Below are positions 8,037 through 15,070 of a stretch of 63,505 nt of DNA, in pieces. The position numbers and the translations under genes were made by a program. Source of the DNA: a virus; the IMG/VR virus record IMGVR_UViG_3300036791_000918, positions 1 to 63,505 of that record; one strand, written 5' to 3'. Each line of letters starts with the position of its first letter. Positions within the stretch are counted from its first letter, which is position 1. Below the pieces are notes generated by a model. That model did no database searches, was not told the origin of the DNA, and worked only from the letters and a program-made list of their open reading frames with translations.

Positions 8037-8137
8037 CACAACACTCCCAGGATCGCCAGCACGATAAACGTCAGGGCCAGGACCAACGTCGCGACGACAG
8101 CCAGCTGCGCCCAGAGCGGTGGCAATATATCATTCAT
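8036..8137 (-). CDS. Single-span membrane peptide, 33 aa
   Basis: MNDILPPLWAQ followed by one hydrophobic span of about 20 residues to the C-terminus. ATGA overlap with the upstream gene and TGATG with the downstream gene support it as a real coupled gene. No family recognised. Confidence 0.55.
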   Translation of the reverse strand: MNDILPPLWAQLAVVATLVLALTFIVLAILGVL

Positions 8138-9252
8138 GTCGTAGCCTCCTCGTCGTGCTTGACCTTGTAGTCGTGGATGGTGAATCCAAGGGCAGCATCG
8201 CCGCGCAGGTGCTTGGCAATGTGGAACTGCCGGCCGCGGCAGATGACGCACTCGATCGTATCAGAGTCGCTCGTATCAAGCAGCTCCCAAAGATGTGGGT
8301 TACAGGTGCTCGACGGCAGGTGCCGGTAGTCGTCTCGCCAGTGCGCGCGCACCTCGTGCCGCTTACGGTGCGCGATCGCAATCATTTTCCTGGCCAGGAC
8401 TCGGGTGTCCTTCTTACCTGGAATATTCAATGTGATAGTTTGATGGTCGAGATACTTTCTGATCTGCCCGCGCGCCAAGAAGCCCTTGCCTGTACGTACG
8501 GCGCCGCGAGTCAATGGCAGGTGGTCGATCGTCGCAAGCAGCGCCCACACGCGACGGATGATCCCGGTCCACTCCAGCAAAAGCTGCATGTAAATTCCCG
8601 TGAGCGTCGAACTGGGGTCCTCGATCAGCGGTGAGTACACACAGTTGAGCCATGGATAATCGTAACTGCGGAGTCCGGTGAGGCAGGCTGATACTGGTTC
8701 GAAGCCTATACGATTAGGATCGGGCTCGAACATCTTCTTCCACGGCAGCGGGCTGCCGTCGCAGGTCCAGGCGAATGCGAACGGGAACGTCCACGTATCG
8801 TAGCCGTCATCGTGCACACGATCCGATTGCGTGAACAGGTGCATGAGGCACGCGGTTTCTATTTTGGGATGCTGCTGGATCAACCAACCTTCAAGCTCAG
8901 GAATCTCAGGCAAGTTCGGCGGCGGCTTGTTGCGCAGCACATGCGAGCGAACCTGGTAAGCATGCAGCCGGTACTCGATCCAGATCACCTCGTGCGGCAG
9001 CCGGGACGAGACGCGAAGACTATCTGCGACTCGGTGAGAATACCGCCGCTGCGCCAGCGTGGGGGCTTTACCAAGCTTGAATGCTTCGGTGGCGAGGTCA
9101 GCCATGAACGCAGACATTTTCTCGCTCACCACGAATCGTTTGGCGCTATGCAACGCGCGGCGCATCTCCGAGTTGGACTGCCAGCCAGGGATCAGCTCGC
9201 GTTGGAACGACAGCCGGTAAAGATGGTCAATCAATGTAGGTGCCTGCTTCAT
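8134..9252 (-). CDS. Hypothetical protein, 372 aa
   Basis: The largest unknown early protein. It is rich in Trp, His and Arg, with CVICRG near the C-terminus as a possible half zinc site. Helices dominate. No catalytic motif is evident. It overlaps both neighbours by four bases (ATGA) in an operon of small genes. Confidence 0.7.
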   Translation of the reverse strand: MKQAPTLIDHLYRLSFQRELIPGWQSNSEMRRALHSAKRFVVSEKMSAFMADLATEAFKLGKAPTLAQRRYSHRVADSLRVSSRLPHEVIWIEYRLHAYQVRSHVLRNKPPPNLPEIPELEGWLIQQHPKIETACLMHLFTQSDRVHDDGYDTWTFPFAFAWTCDGSPLPWKKMFEPDPNRIGFEPVSACLTGLRSYDYPWLNCVYSPLIEDPSSTLTGIYMQLLLEWTGIIRRVWALLATIDHLPLTRGAVRTGKGFLARGQIRKYLDHQTITLNIPGKKDTRVLARKMIAIAHRKRHEVRAHWRDDYRHLPSSTCNPHLWELLDTSDSDTIECVICRGRQFHIAKHLRGDAALGFTIHDYKVKHDEEATT

Positions 9253-9407
9253 GACTGGCCCACCTCCCTGGCGAGGCTTTCCAGCAGGCTCTTCAGACGA
9301 GCCCGCAGCTTCTCATGCTCTGCCTCGGGCACCATCTTGTGTATCAACTGAAAACGCAGATTGTGGATTTCAGCCATTGCGTCGTGCCATTCTTTCTCAG
9401 TCATCAT
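9249..9407 (-). CDS. Small hypothetical helical protein, 52 aa
   Basis: Starts MMTEKEWHDAMAEIHNLRF at 9407 and ends with ATGA overlapping the start at 9252. Predicted to be almost entirely helical (coiled-coil-like HEKLRARLKSLLESLAREV). Confidence 0.6.
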   Translation of the reverse strand: MMTEKEWHDAMAEIHNLRFQLIHKMVPEAEHEKLRARLKSLLESLAREVGQS

Positions 9408-9428
9408 GTTAGTTATTCCCCTGGTTGA

Positions 9429-9677
9429 TTAAGGTCGATGCTGGCCGTCAGTGTCGTCGCTGCCACGCGGCGCACTCGGCTGATTGAGACGCTCGAAGTG
9501 CTTGACTGTTTCCTCGACCGTCCATTTCAAGATGTCATCGTGGTCCGCGAAATACTTATTGCCGAAATCCTTATGCTCGATCAGCCAGCGTTTGTCCGGC
9601 GGCGCCGCCGGGTTGGTATAGATGACTCCGCCGCTGCTGGTGCGGCTGTATTGCTTGTAACCGCGGGGCGTACTCAT
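9429..9677 (-). CDS. Hypothetical protein, 82 aa
   Basis: Starts MSTPRGYKQYSRTSSGG. Polar protein with a C-terminal His/Pro-rich tail. ATGA overlap with the upstream gene. No family recognised. Confidence 0.55.
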   Translation of the reverse strand: MSTPRGYKQYSRTSSGGVIYTNPAAPPDKRWLIEHKDFGNKYFADHDDILKWTVEETVKHFERLNQPSAPRGSDDTDGQHRP

Positions 9678-9910
9678 TTGGATTTAGCCTTCACTCGCTT
9701 CAGTGCAGCTTGGTATGTTTGCTCGGTTGCCGGTTGCTCCTTGTCCAAATGATAAGAGCGAACATTATCGATTGCGTTAGCCAAGTGACGCAGCGTGATA
9801 CTCACTTGCTCGGCGTGATAATTGATCTCGTCTAGAAACTCGCGAACGACATCCAGCTTCTTAATCTTCTTGAGCTTGGGTCGTCCTAGTTTGCGCTTTA
9901 CTTTCTTCAT
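9674..9910 (-). CDS. Hypothetical basic protein, 78 aa
   Basis: Very basic N-terminus (MKKVKRKLGRPKLKKIKK) followed by a helical region and a basic tail. This charge pattern is compatible with nucleic-acid binding. ATGA overlap with both neighbours. Confidence 0.55.
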   Translation of the reverse strand: MKKVKRKLGRPKLKKIKKLDVVREFLDEINYHAEQVSITLRHLANAIDNVRSYHLDKEQPATEQTYQAALKRVKAKSK

Positions 9911-10107
9911 GACTTCACTCCCTGGAGTCCTGTCATGGGCTGCAGCTTGGCAACGAGTCTGAGCATGGCGCGCGCCTTGTTGTTGTGCTCGTCGCCAAGC
10001 TTCTTGTTACTGCGTTCGTAGTGCCATCGAGCTTCGCTCGCTTGGCGCTTGCCGGCGCGGCTCAATGCCTCGACGATCAGGCTGATCTCGGCGTTAGCGA
10101 ATTGCAT
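9907..10107 (-). CDS. Hypothetical protein, 66 aa
   Basis: The start chosen is the ATG at 10107 (MQFANAEISLIVEAL), which has GGAG seven bases upstream; an earlier ATG at 10146 lacks one. The protein is helical and basic. The upstream region has a terminator-shaped palindrome and a direct repeat of GTGATCAA. Confidence 0.6.
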   Translation of the reverse strand: MQFANAEISLIVEALSRAGKRQASEARWHYERSNKKLGDEHNNKARAMLRLVAKLQPMTGLQGVKS

Positions 10108-10167
10108 TGTTGATCTCCATGATTTGCGAAGATCATAGTTGATCACATTTGATCACCACGTGTCAAG

Positions 10168-10198
10168 AAAAAAGAGGTGTTACACGATGTAACACCTC
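10168..10198 (-). terminator. Intrinsic terminator built on palindrome copy 5 (centre CGA)
   Basis: The 19-bp palindrome GTGTTACA-CGA-TGTAACAC (10177-10195) is extended here to 11 paired bases and is followed on the minus strand by six U residues. It lies just after the stop of the gene at 10206 and before the gene starting at 10107. It is the only copy with a terminator-like U-run. Confidence 0.65.
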
Positions 10199-10205
10199 CG
10201 TACGC

Positions 10206-10472
10206 TTAGGACGCCACGCCAACAACTGAACAGGAGGTGAAGCTGGGCAGCTCGACGATGCGCCGGGTCATGCGGGCGAACTCGCCAGCGATGGCGTATA
10301 GCTCCACCGCGGTCATCGTAGGCGGGTGCTCGATCAGGAGGTCGAGCCCGCAACACGGCAGCCCAAGGCAGAGGTGAGTGGTGATCTCGCCGTCCGCGCC
10401 AATGCTGGCGCCGCGGAGCCGTGGGTAGTGGTGCTGCGGCCACTCGTCTCTCGGGAAACCTAGCTCGCTCAT
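10206..10472 (-). CDS. Hypothetical protein, 88 aa
   Basis: Starts MSELGFPRDEWPQHHY. It carries LPCCGLD and a C-terminal helix. ATGA overlap with the upstream gene at 10469. Last gene before the terminator at 10168-10198. Confidence 0.55.
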   Translation of the reverse strand: MSELGFPRDEWPQHHYPRLRGASIGADGEITTHLCLGLPCCGLDLLIEHPPTMTAVELYAIAGEFARMTRRIVELPSFTSCSVVGVAS

Positions 10473-10609
10473 TTGGTAGTCCTCTCTACGGGCTCGGGCG
10501 GCACGATGGGAGGGTTCGGCTTCAGCCGGCGCTGGTAGCCAAGTGCCGCCAGTGCAAGGAGCAGGAGGACGACAATGGCAAAGCCGACGATTGCTGCTCT
10601 GATCGCCAT
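10469..10609 (-). CDS. Small single-span membrane protein, 46 aa
   Basis: From the ATG at 10609: MAIRAAIVGFAIVVLLLLA..., one clear transmembrane span near residues 5-27 then a Pro-rich polar tail (PNPPIVPPEPVERTTK). It could be part of a lysis cassette (holin or inner spanin-like), but no family signature is visible. Confidence 0.55.
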   Translation of the reverse strand: MAIRAAIVGFAIVVLLLLALAALGYQRRLKPNPPIVPPEPVERTTK

Positions 10610-10616
10610 AGACGGC

Positions 10617-10877
10617 CTAGGGTGGGTTCTTGGGGGCAGGGGCACCATCACACTGGCGACCCTGCTCCTTCGTCCAGCGTAACACATAAATGCGCAATGC
10701 CGACGACAAGTTGTGGTGGGTACGCGAAGTATCGATCTCTGTCACCAGTCGTTCCATCGTCATGCCCCGGCTTTGCACGATAGCTTGCATCTCCTGCCAG
10801 AACTCCTCCTCCAGGCTGATGCTGGTGGTCTTGCCGCCCAGTTCGATCGAGCGCTTGCGAACTGGCGACGGGTCCAT
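10617..10877 (-). CDS. Ribbon-helix-helix protein (RHH_4-like regulator)
   Basis: 86 residues. KRSIELGGKTTSISLEEEFW, then MTMERLVTEID and NLSSALRIYVLRW, match the pattern of the RHH_4 family of small DNA-binding proteins common in Alphaproteobacteria. RHH proteins bind inverted repeats as dimers or tetramers, so this is the best encoded candidate for binding the 19-bp palindromes or the parS-like sites. That pairing is inference. Confidence 0.8.
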   Translation of the reverse strand: MDPSPVRKRSIELGGKTTSISLEEEFWQEMQAIVQSRGMTMERLVTEIDTSRTHHNLSSALRIYVLRWTKEQGRQCDGAPAPKNPP

Positions 10878-10905
10878 GACGTCTTGGCGTGCCCTTGGGA
10901 CGGCT

Positions 10906-11085
10906 TCAGGGTGACGAGGCTAGCACAGAACCTCCCAGTGCGTTTAACGCATGGACGGGCTCCGTACGAAGACTGGAGGCCGTTCCCTGAGATTCCCAGC
11001 GCCCGCTGAGATAGCCAATCAAGGCGAGGGCGATGAGAATCGCCACGATGGTACCCATGATGGCGGCGAAAACGAACTTGTTCAT
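10906..11085 (-). CDS. Small single-span membrane protein, 59 aa
   Basis: From the ATG at 11085: MNKFVFAAIMGTIVAILIALALIGYLSGRW, one N-terminal hydrophobic span, then a polar tail. It may be a signal-anchor protein or a holin-like protein. It follows a terminator, so it probably belongs to a different transcript from the amidase cluster. Confidence 0.55.
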   Translation of the reverse strand: MNKFVFAAIMGTIVAILIALALIGYLSGRWESQGTASSLRTEPVHALNALGGSVLASSP

Positions 11086-11096
11086 CAGGTCACTAC

Positions 11097-11122
11097 AAAA
11101 AGCGGCCCGTCGAGCGGGCCGC
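11097..11122 (-). terminator. Intrinsic terminator, leftward
   Basis: GCGGCCCG and CGGGCCGC pair perfectly around a 5-nt loop (11102-11122) and are followed on the minus strand by a run of five U residues. It ends the transcript that includes the Pro-rich gene at 11141-11665. Confidence 0.85.
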
Positions 11123-11140
11123 AAGTCCAGGAGGAACCGG

Positions 11141-11665
11141 TTAAGGTGTCGGGGTCGGGGCTGGCGGCGCAGCCGGCGGGGGAACCACGATCGGACCGAT
11201 ACCGGGATACCAGACGATCACATAGGGCGGTACCACGATCGGGTGTACGGGCCAGCCGGCGGAACCTGCCGGCGGCGGTACGATGGTGGTTGGGTCACCA
11301 GGGTTTGGCGGAGTCGGGGGCGTCAGGATCGGCGGCACATTCGGTGGTAAGTAGATCGGCGGCGTGGCGTAGCCCGGCCATGGCGCGTCGCCGCCCCAGG
11401 TCCCGAGCGGCGGACCAGGCGGTACGATCGGCCCGCCGCCGACGACCGGCGGATAGCCTGATCCCGGTGGGAACGGACCCGGTCCGGCGATCGGGAACGC
11501 TGGATGCGGCGGCACGTTCGGATAGTTTCCGGGACCGCCCGGCATCGGACCGCCGCCGACGCCGACGCCAGTCAGCATGGCTTCACCAATCAGCACAACG
11601 TTTTGCGTGGTGCGGTTGAGCTTGTCGTAGAGCAGGCCCGAGATCGTGACTTCGACGGCCGCCAT
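11141..11665 (-). CDS. Pro/Gly-rich low-complexity protein, 174 aa
   Basis: A short ordered start (MAAVEVTISGLLYDKLNRTTQNVVLIGEAMLTG) is followed by about 140 residues dominated by Pro, Gly and Val. Such tails are seen in virion or cell-surface-interacting proteins, but this gene is on the early strand. A parS-like site lies 19 bp upstream of the start. Followed by a strong terminator. Confidence 0.65.
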   Translation of the reverse strand: MAAVEVTISGLLYDKLNRTTQNVVLIGEAMLTGVGVGGGPMPGGPGNYPNVPPHPAFPIAGPGPFPPGSGYPPVVGGGPIVPPGPPLGTWGGDAPWPGYATPPIYLPPNVPPILTPPTPPNPGDPTTIVPPPAGSAGWPVHPIVVPPYVIVWYPGIGPIVVPPPAAPPAPTPTP

Positions 11666-11683
11666 GTGGTGTCCTCCTATTGT

Positions 11684-11699
11684 GGTTTCACGTGAAACA
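11684..11699. promoter_or_regulatory. parS-like site 1
   Basis: GGTTTCACGTGAAACA differs by one base from the bacterial parS consensus TGTTTCACGTGAAACA; the inner 14 bases GTTTCACGTGAAAC form a perfect palindrome. It lies between genes starting at 11665 and ending at 11737. It could bind host ParB or serve as an operator. Confidence 0.7.
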
Positions 11700-11736
11700 A
11701 TGAAGGTAGGTTGCTAGCTGGTGCGCTTTAGCACGA

Positions 11737-12153
11737 TTAGATGACAGGTGCATCAAAGGTCCGTTGGTACCACGGCTTGAACTTGAGCAGGGTCTTCGAG
11801 TCGAGCGCTTTCCAGTCGCCGTCGAAGCAGATCGCACGATCGTCGACGGTGAGGAACGCGGCGGGCTTCTCGTGGGTGAAGACGATGTCGCGCAGCAGCA
11901 TGTCTGCCTGCGGCGTAGTCAGATCGGTGCAGGCACGGACATGGCGCTCCAGCCACTCACGCATGGCCTTGATGCCTTCTAGCTCCTTGGAGCGTGACGA
12001 GTAGATGTTGACGTTGAAATGATAGAGCGCGCTGTAGAGCCACTTGAACGCGCCGGGCACCGGCGGATCAAGGATCACGGCCGCGCCCAGCCAGCCGCTG
12101 GTGTAGCTGTGGATCACGCCGTCGAAATCGACGCATAGGATCGGCTTTGACAC
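11737..12153 (-). CDS. HAD-superfamily hydrolase-like protein
   Basis: 138 residues. The N-terminal VDFDGVIHSY (D9, D11) is the HAD motif I with nucleophile and acid/base aspartates; YSSRSKE fits motif II and LTVDDRAICFDG fits motif IV. The size and the FDGVIHSY style match small phage HAD proteins possibly acting on nucleotides or polynucleotide ends. Substrate unknown. Confidence 0.75.
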   Translation of the reverse strand: MSKPILCVDFDGVIHSYTSGWLGAAVILDPPVPGAFKWLYSALYHFNVNIYSSRSKELEGIKAMREWLERHVRACTDLTTPQADMLLRDIVFTHEKPAAFLTVDDRAICFDGDWKALDSKTLLKFKPWYQRTFDAPVI

Positions 12154-12164
12154 TTGTGTACCTC

Positions 12165-12341
12165 CTATGACAGCAGCCCAGCTTCACGTGCGGCTCTATC
12201 CAACAGTTGAAGCTGGCGGACGGCTTGATAGATTTTCTCTTGGGTGCGCCGGTCCTCGACCAAACCGGCCAGCGCCACCAGCTCTAGACATAGATCGTGG
12301 GTATCTGTCAGCTTTGGCGGCGATGGCTTGCGCTTGCTCAT
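12165..12341 (-). CDS. Small helical protein, 58 aa
   Basis: MSKRKPSPPKLTDTHDLCLE then a helix-rich C-terminus (RRTQEKIYQAVRQLQLLDRAA). It fits between the Acb2-like gene (stop 12346) and the HAD gene (start 12153) with gaps of 4 and 11 bp. No family recognised. Confidence 0.6.
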   Translation of the reverse strand: MSKRKPSPPKLTDTHDLCLELVALAGLVEDRRTQEKIYQAVRQLQLLDRAAREAGLLS

Positions 12342-12345
12342 CCAG

Positions 12346-12642
12346 TCACTTGGTAATATTCTTGACCGCCCACATCACGGCCTCCTCGATCTTGGTCTGT
12401 GCGAGACTCAGCTCCCGGCTTTTACCCATTGCGTCGATCATCTGCCAAAACTCCAATCCTTTATCCTTGATCTGCTGCATCTGAGTCTTCTCAGCGTCAG
12501 TGAGCACGCGGTACTCGTGACGCATCACGTTGTTGACGACGCGCTCGTCAGAGGTCGAAGAAACCGTCTCGACCTTGTCGCCGATCCGGGTGCTGGCGCT
12601 GGCACTAGCGCTACTACCGATATTGACGTTGTGGGTGGTCAT
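12346..12642 (-). CDS. Acb2/Tad1-hairpin-like protein (candidate anti-CBASS cyclic-nucleotide sponge)
   Basis: 98 residues from the ATG at 12642. The C-terminal half, about 46-97, has two predicted helices ending in SRELSLAQTKIEEAVMWA (75-92). This is the hallmark of the Acb2 family, whose hexamers sequester cyclic di- and trinucleotide signals of CBASS immunity. The first 45 residues are a polar Ser/Thr-rich extension not needed for that fold. It overlaps the amidase stop (ATGA) and so is produced with it. The family call rests on motif memory, not a search. It could also be a structural relative with another ligand. Confidence 0.7.
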   Translation of the reverse strand: MTTHNVNIGSSASASASTRIGDKVETVSSTSDERVVNNVMRHEYRVLTDAEKTQMQQIKDKGLEFWQMIDAMGKSRELSLAQTKIEEAVMWAVKNITK

Positions 12643-13466
12643 GCGTGCTTGCCCTCCCGTGATTCGATTTTGACATACTGTGCATTGCACCAGCCGTAGA
12701 GCGCAACGGTTGGTCCGGCGCCCTGGCCGACTTGGAAGCGCAGCCACTTGGTCGAGCCGTTCATGGCCTCGCCGACAATGATCAGCTCATCGCCGTTCTC
12801 GGCTTCGCCGATAATCGGTGAAGACGATGATGAAGTGGCGCGGATGTTTAATATATCGTTGGCGGCAAGGTTGGCAACGACGCCGTGGCGCGGTGCCATA
12901 GGCTGCTGACCGTGGTCGCCGCCGTCGCCCATGACTTGCTGCACACAGGAAATGTAGGTGGGCTTGGACATGTTCTTGCCGGGACAGGCATGGTCGGTGT
13001 TGGGGTCCTCGTAGTGGAACTTGAGAAGCTCCGGGTTCCAGCCGAAGAACTCGCAGCACACGGCGCTCAGCTCGTGGCCCATGCGTTGTACGTCGGCGCC
13101 AAGACCTTCGGTCGCGCTCTCGGTAGCGTAGTCGCCTACATGCTCGAACCCCAGCATGGTGCCGTTCCAGCTGGGGCTGTGCACGCCCTTGACGTTGGGC
13201 GGCGTCATGCACCACCAGCTTTTCCCATCAATGAAAAAGTGTGGGCCGGCGCTCCAGCCCATCCCGTTCTCGTAGTAGTTCTGCAGGTTCACCATGCGCT
13301 CGGCCGGCGGGACGCTGTGCCACCATTGGTAAAGCGTAGGACTTGCCGTGTTGTGGACAACGAAGTTGGACGGGCGCCATGAACTGTAGCTCAGGCCGCG
13401 GATGTACGTGCGTAGGTCGTCGAGGTTCTTGAATTCAAGCGCCGGGGAATTTCCTTTCCAGGTCAT
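12639..13466 (-). CDS. N-acetylmuramoyl-L-alanine amidase with C-terminal SH3-like domain
   Basis: 275 residues. Amidase_2 fold with predicted zinc ligands H38 (VVHNTAS), H96 (GVHSPSW) or H159, and DHACPGK at 158-164. The C-terminal region from about 185 to 270 (NLAANDILNIRATSSSSSPIIGE...) looks like a bacterial SH3 wall-binding domain. AGGAGG precedes the start at 13466. It cleaves peptidoglycan for lysis. It lies in the early arm, while a second lysin (39877-40857) lies in the late arm. Confidence 0.88.
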   Translation of the reverse strand: MTWKGNSPALEFKNLDDLRTYIRGLSYSSWRPSNFVVHNTASPTLYQWWHSVPPAERMVNLQNYYENGMGWSAGPHFFIDGKSWWCMTPPNVKGVHSPSWNGTMLGFEHVGDYATESATEGLGADVQRMGHELSAVCCEFFGWNPELLKFHYEDPNTDHACPGKNMSKPTYISCVQQVMGDGGDHGQQPMAPRHGVVANLAANDILNIRATSSSSSPIIGEAENGDELIIVGEAMNGSTKWLRFQVGQGAGPTVALYGWCNAQYVKIESREGKHA

Positions 13467-13728
13467 CTAGTCGCCTCCTAGTCAGATCATCCAGTGACCC
13501 ACCCATTGCGAACATGTTGCGGATAGCGAGCACGAGGTCGATGCTTCTTGAGGCTGCCAGCCAGTCGGCCTGGATCACCATCTCGGCGAGCGCGTGTGCC
13601 AGCATTTCGTCATCCAGTTTAGCCAGCATAGCCAGCGGCTCGCCAAGCGGGTGAGTTTTGCCATGGGGATGCACCATATTTGCCAGCCGCAATTCTGCGA
13701 AGGTCAGATCGTTAACCGGCTTGCTCAC
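13435..13728 (-). CDS. Hypothetical helical protein, 97 aa
   Basis: Starts MSKPVNDLTFAELRLANMVHPHG. Helical, with mixed charge. It overlaps the amidase start by 32 bases and the upstream gene by four bases. No family recognised. Confidence 0.6.
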   Translation of the reverse strand: MSKPVNDLTFAELRLANMVHPHGKTHPLGEPLAMLAKLDDEMLAHALAEMVIQADWLAASRSIDLVLAIRNMFAMGGSLDDLTRRRLDDLERKFPGA

Positions 13729-13964
13729 TTGGCGTGCTCCAGTTCTCGCTCTCTTTCCAATTCGGTGATGCGCTGGCGAAGCGTGTCGATCGAGAGTCGA
13801 ACGTAGCCGGTGATCTTGCGTATAGCATTAAGCTCTTGCTCCGCAAGCGACATGGCTTCTTCGCATGCGTTCTCGCGCCGGGTCAAGGCGCGCTGCACGT
13901 CAGAGAGACCGGCAAGCTCTTCGCGTGCGGCGCGTAATGGGTCGAACGGTGTGGATGTGCTCAT
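13725..13964 (-). CDS. Coiled-coil protein, 79 aa
   Basis: From the ATG at 13964 (MSTSTPFDPLRAAREEL). Nearly all of it is a predicted long helix with heptad pattern (LRQRITELERERELEHAK at the C-terminus). Palindrome copy 6 lies 14 bp upstream. Confidence 0.6.
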   Translation of the reverse strand: MSTSTPFDPLRAAREELAGLSDVQRALTRRENACEEAMSLAEQELNAIRKITGYVRLSIDTLRQRITELERERELEHAK

Positions 13965-13978
13965 TGGTGCTTTCCAAG

Positions 13979-13997
13979 GTGTTACATGATGTAACAC
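13979..13997. promoter_or_regulatory. 19-bp palindrome, copy 6 (centre TGA)
   Basis: GTGTTACA-TGA-TGTAACAC with perfect arms, 3 bp after the upstream gene stop at 14001 and 14 bp before the start at 13964, covering the space where a ribosome would load. Confidence 0.8.
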
Positions 13998-14000
13998 GTC

Positions 14001-14240
14001 TTAGCCTGTGATGCGCTTGAGCACCTCAATAATGGCCTTGAGACGAATTTCCAACTCGCTCACCGTCTTGCGCATGTCTTGCTGGACTTGCTCCAGGCTA
14101 TCGCTGGCGTCGCGATATTTCGGAGGTGCAAAGTCTTGGATATTTTGCTGCGCCCGCGGTGCTGGCGTGGGCACGCCGGTCATTTCGTTCTCGACATTGC
14201 GCAGGACTTTACTGAGATCGCGATCACGTTCTTCAGCCAT
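14001..14240 (-). CDS. Hypothetical protein with coiled coil, 79 aa
   Basis: MAEERDRDLSKVLRNVENEM followed by a Pro-rich centre and a C-terminal heptad-like helix (QVQQDMRKTVSELEIRLKAI). Overlaps the upstream gene by eight bases. Confidence 0.6.
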   Translation of the reverse strand: MAEERDRDLSKVLRNVENEMTGVPTPAPRAQQNIQDFAPPKYRDASDSLEQVQQDMRKTVSELEIRLKAIIEVLKRITG

Positions 14241-14625
14241 GTGTTCTCTCCGATGTTGGTGTTACTGATTTGTAGTAGAATCCTAATCTCAGCACACACG
14301 TTCCGTCTGCCAGTATATCCGCGGGCACGCGGATGGCGTTTTCCTCTGCGAGATCACGCTCTACCTGGGTGAAACCTAGGTTGTGTCTCGCGATGCGACG
14401 GCGCATTTTCTCAATGATGATTTGAATGTCTTCAATGGGCACGTTGTTGCGATGAGCGTCGTGCTTTAATCGGTTTTCCAGCAAGACCCTACCGCGTTTT
14501 GAGATCGGTCGCGACAGATTGAAGAAATCCCCGAGCGCGGCTGTGTGCGTTGGCGGGTATACGCGAACATAACGGCGTACAGGTCTTGACAGCTTGCGGT
14601 TTTTGGGCGGGATTTGGTTAGCCAT
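14233..14625 (-). CDS. Hypothetical basic protein, 130 aa
   Basis: First gene of the early-left transcript from the promoter at 14695-14723. N-terminus is very basic (MANQIPPKNRKLSRPVRRYVRVYPP), the centre is helical and the C-terminus is beta-like. No family recognised. A nucleic-acid-binding role would fit the charge. Confidence 0.6.
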   Translation of the reverse strand: MANQIPPKNRKLSRPVRRYVRVYPPTHTAALGDFFNLSRPISKRGRVLLENRLKHDAHRNNVPIEDIQIIIEKMRRRIARHNLGFTQVERDLAEENAIRVPADILADGTCVLRLGFYYKSVTPTSERTHG

Positions 14626-14656
14626 GGTCCGTAGTTCCCCTACTGATCGTGGTCAG

Positions 14657-14691
14657 GCGGGCCACGTGGATGACACTCCCGTGGCTCGCCG
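14657..14691 (-). other. Leader hairpin of the early-left transcript
   Basis: GGCGGGCCACG and CGTGGCTCGCC pair with one wobble or mismatch across 14656-14691. On the minus strand it lies in the 5' leader between the promoter and the gene at 14625. On the plus strand it is followed by a T-rich run and could terminate rightward transcripts. Confidence 0.45.
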
Positions 14692-14694
14692 CAT

Positions 14695-14723
14695 TTTTAT
14701 TTTGGGCATGGATGCTTTGTCAA
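14695..14723 (-). promoter_or_regulatory. sigma70-like promoter, leftward
   Basis: Minus strand TTGACA (14723-14718), 17 bases, ATAAAA (14700-14695). The -35 box is a perfect match, the -10 box is weak. It is placed to drive the operon beginning at 14625. Confidence 0.5.
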
Positions 14724-14831
14724 TTTTTCTGAAGTTGATGATGGCACCTGGATGTATAACCAACAACACACTGGGCAGGTGATGGGCAACCTTTAACGAC
14801 TCATTTCCCTAGATGGGAAAAGGAGGTCGTC

Positions 14832-14978
14832 ATGGGAATGTGTGCTCTATGCATCTGGGGAGGTGCGACTGTTGGCGCCTGTCTCGGGTTTCTCCTCGCA
14901 GGAATGTTCGCCGTCTCAAAACACGCTGACGAGCAGGAAGCACGTTGGCTGAACGAGCATAACGGCAACGAGCATTGA
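14832..14978 (+). CDS. Small rightward membrane protein, 48 aa
   Basis: A strong AGGAGGT at 14821-14827 precedes ATG 14832. The protein MGMCALCIWGGATVGACLGF... has one hydrophobic span near residues 4-28 and a charged tail (KHADEQEARWLNEHNGNEH). It is the only rightward gene among the leftward early genes and borders the origin-like region. No family recognised. Confidence 0.6.
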   Translation: MGMCALCIWGGATVGACLGFLLAGMFAVSKHADEQEARWLNEHNGNEH

Positions 14979-15006
14979 AGTGGATTGCGGTATCCAGGTA
15001 TTGGAG

Positions 15007-15025
15007 GTGTTACATTACGTAACAC
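15007..15025. promoter_or_regulatory. 19-bp palindrome, copy 7 (centre TTA, one arm mismatch)
   Basis: GTGTTACA-TTA-CGTAACAC. The only copy with an arm change. It lies in the non-coding region, 46 bp outside the 108-bp inverted repeat. Confidence 0.75.
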
Positions 15026-15070
15026 CTTCAAGCACTTAGCTTGCGGTATGCGCTCATTGTGCAGTGCAGC

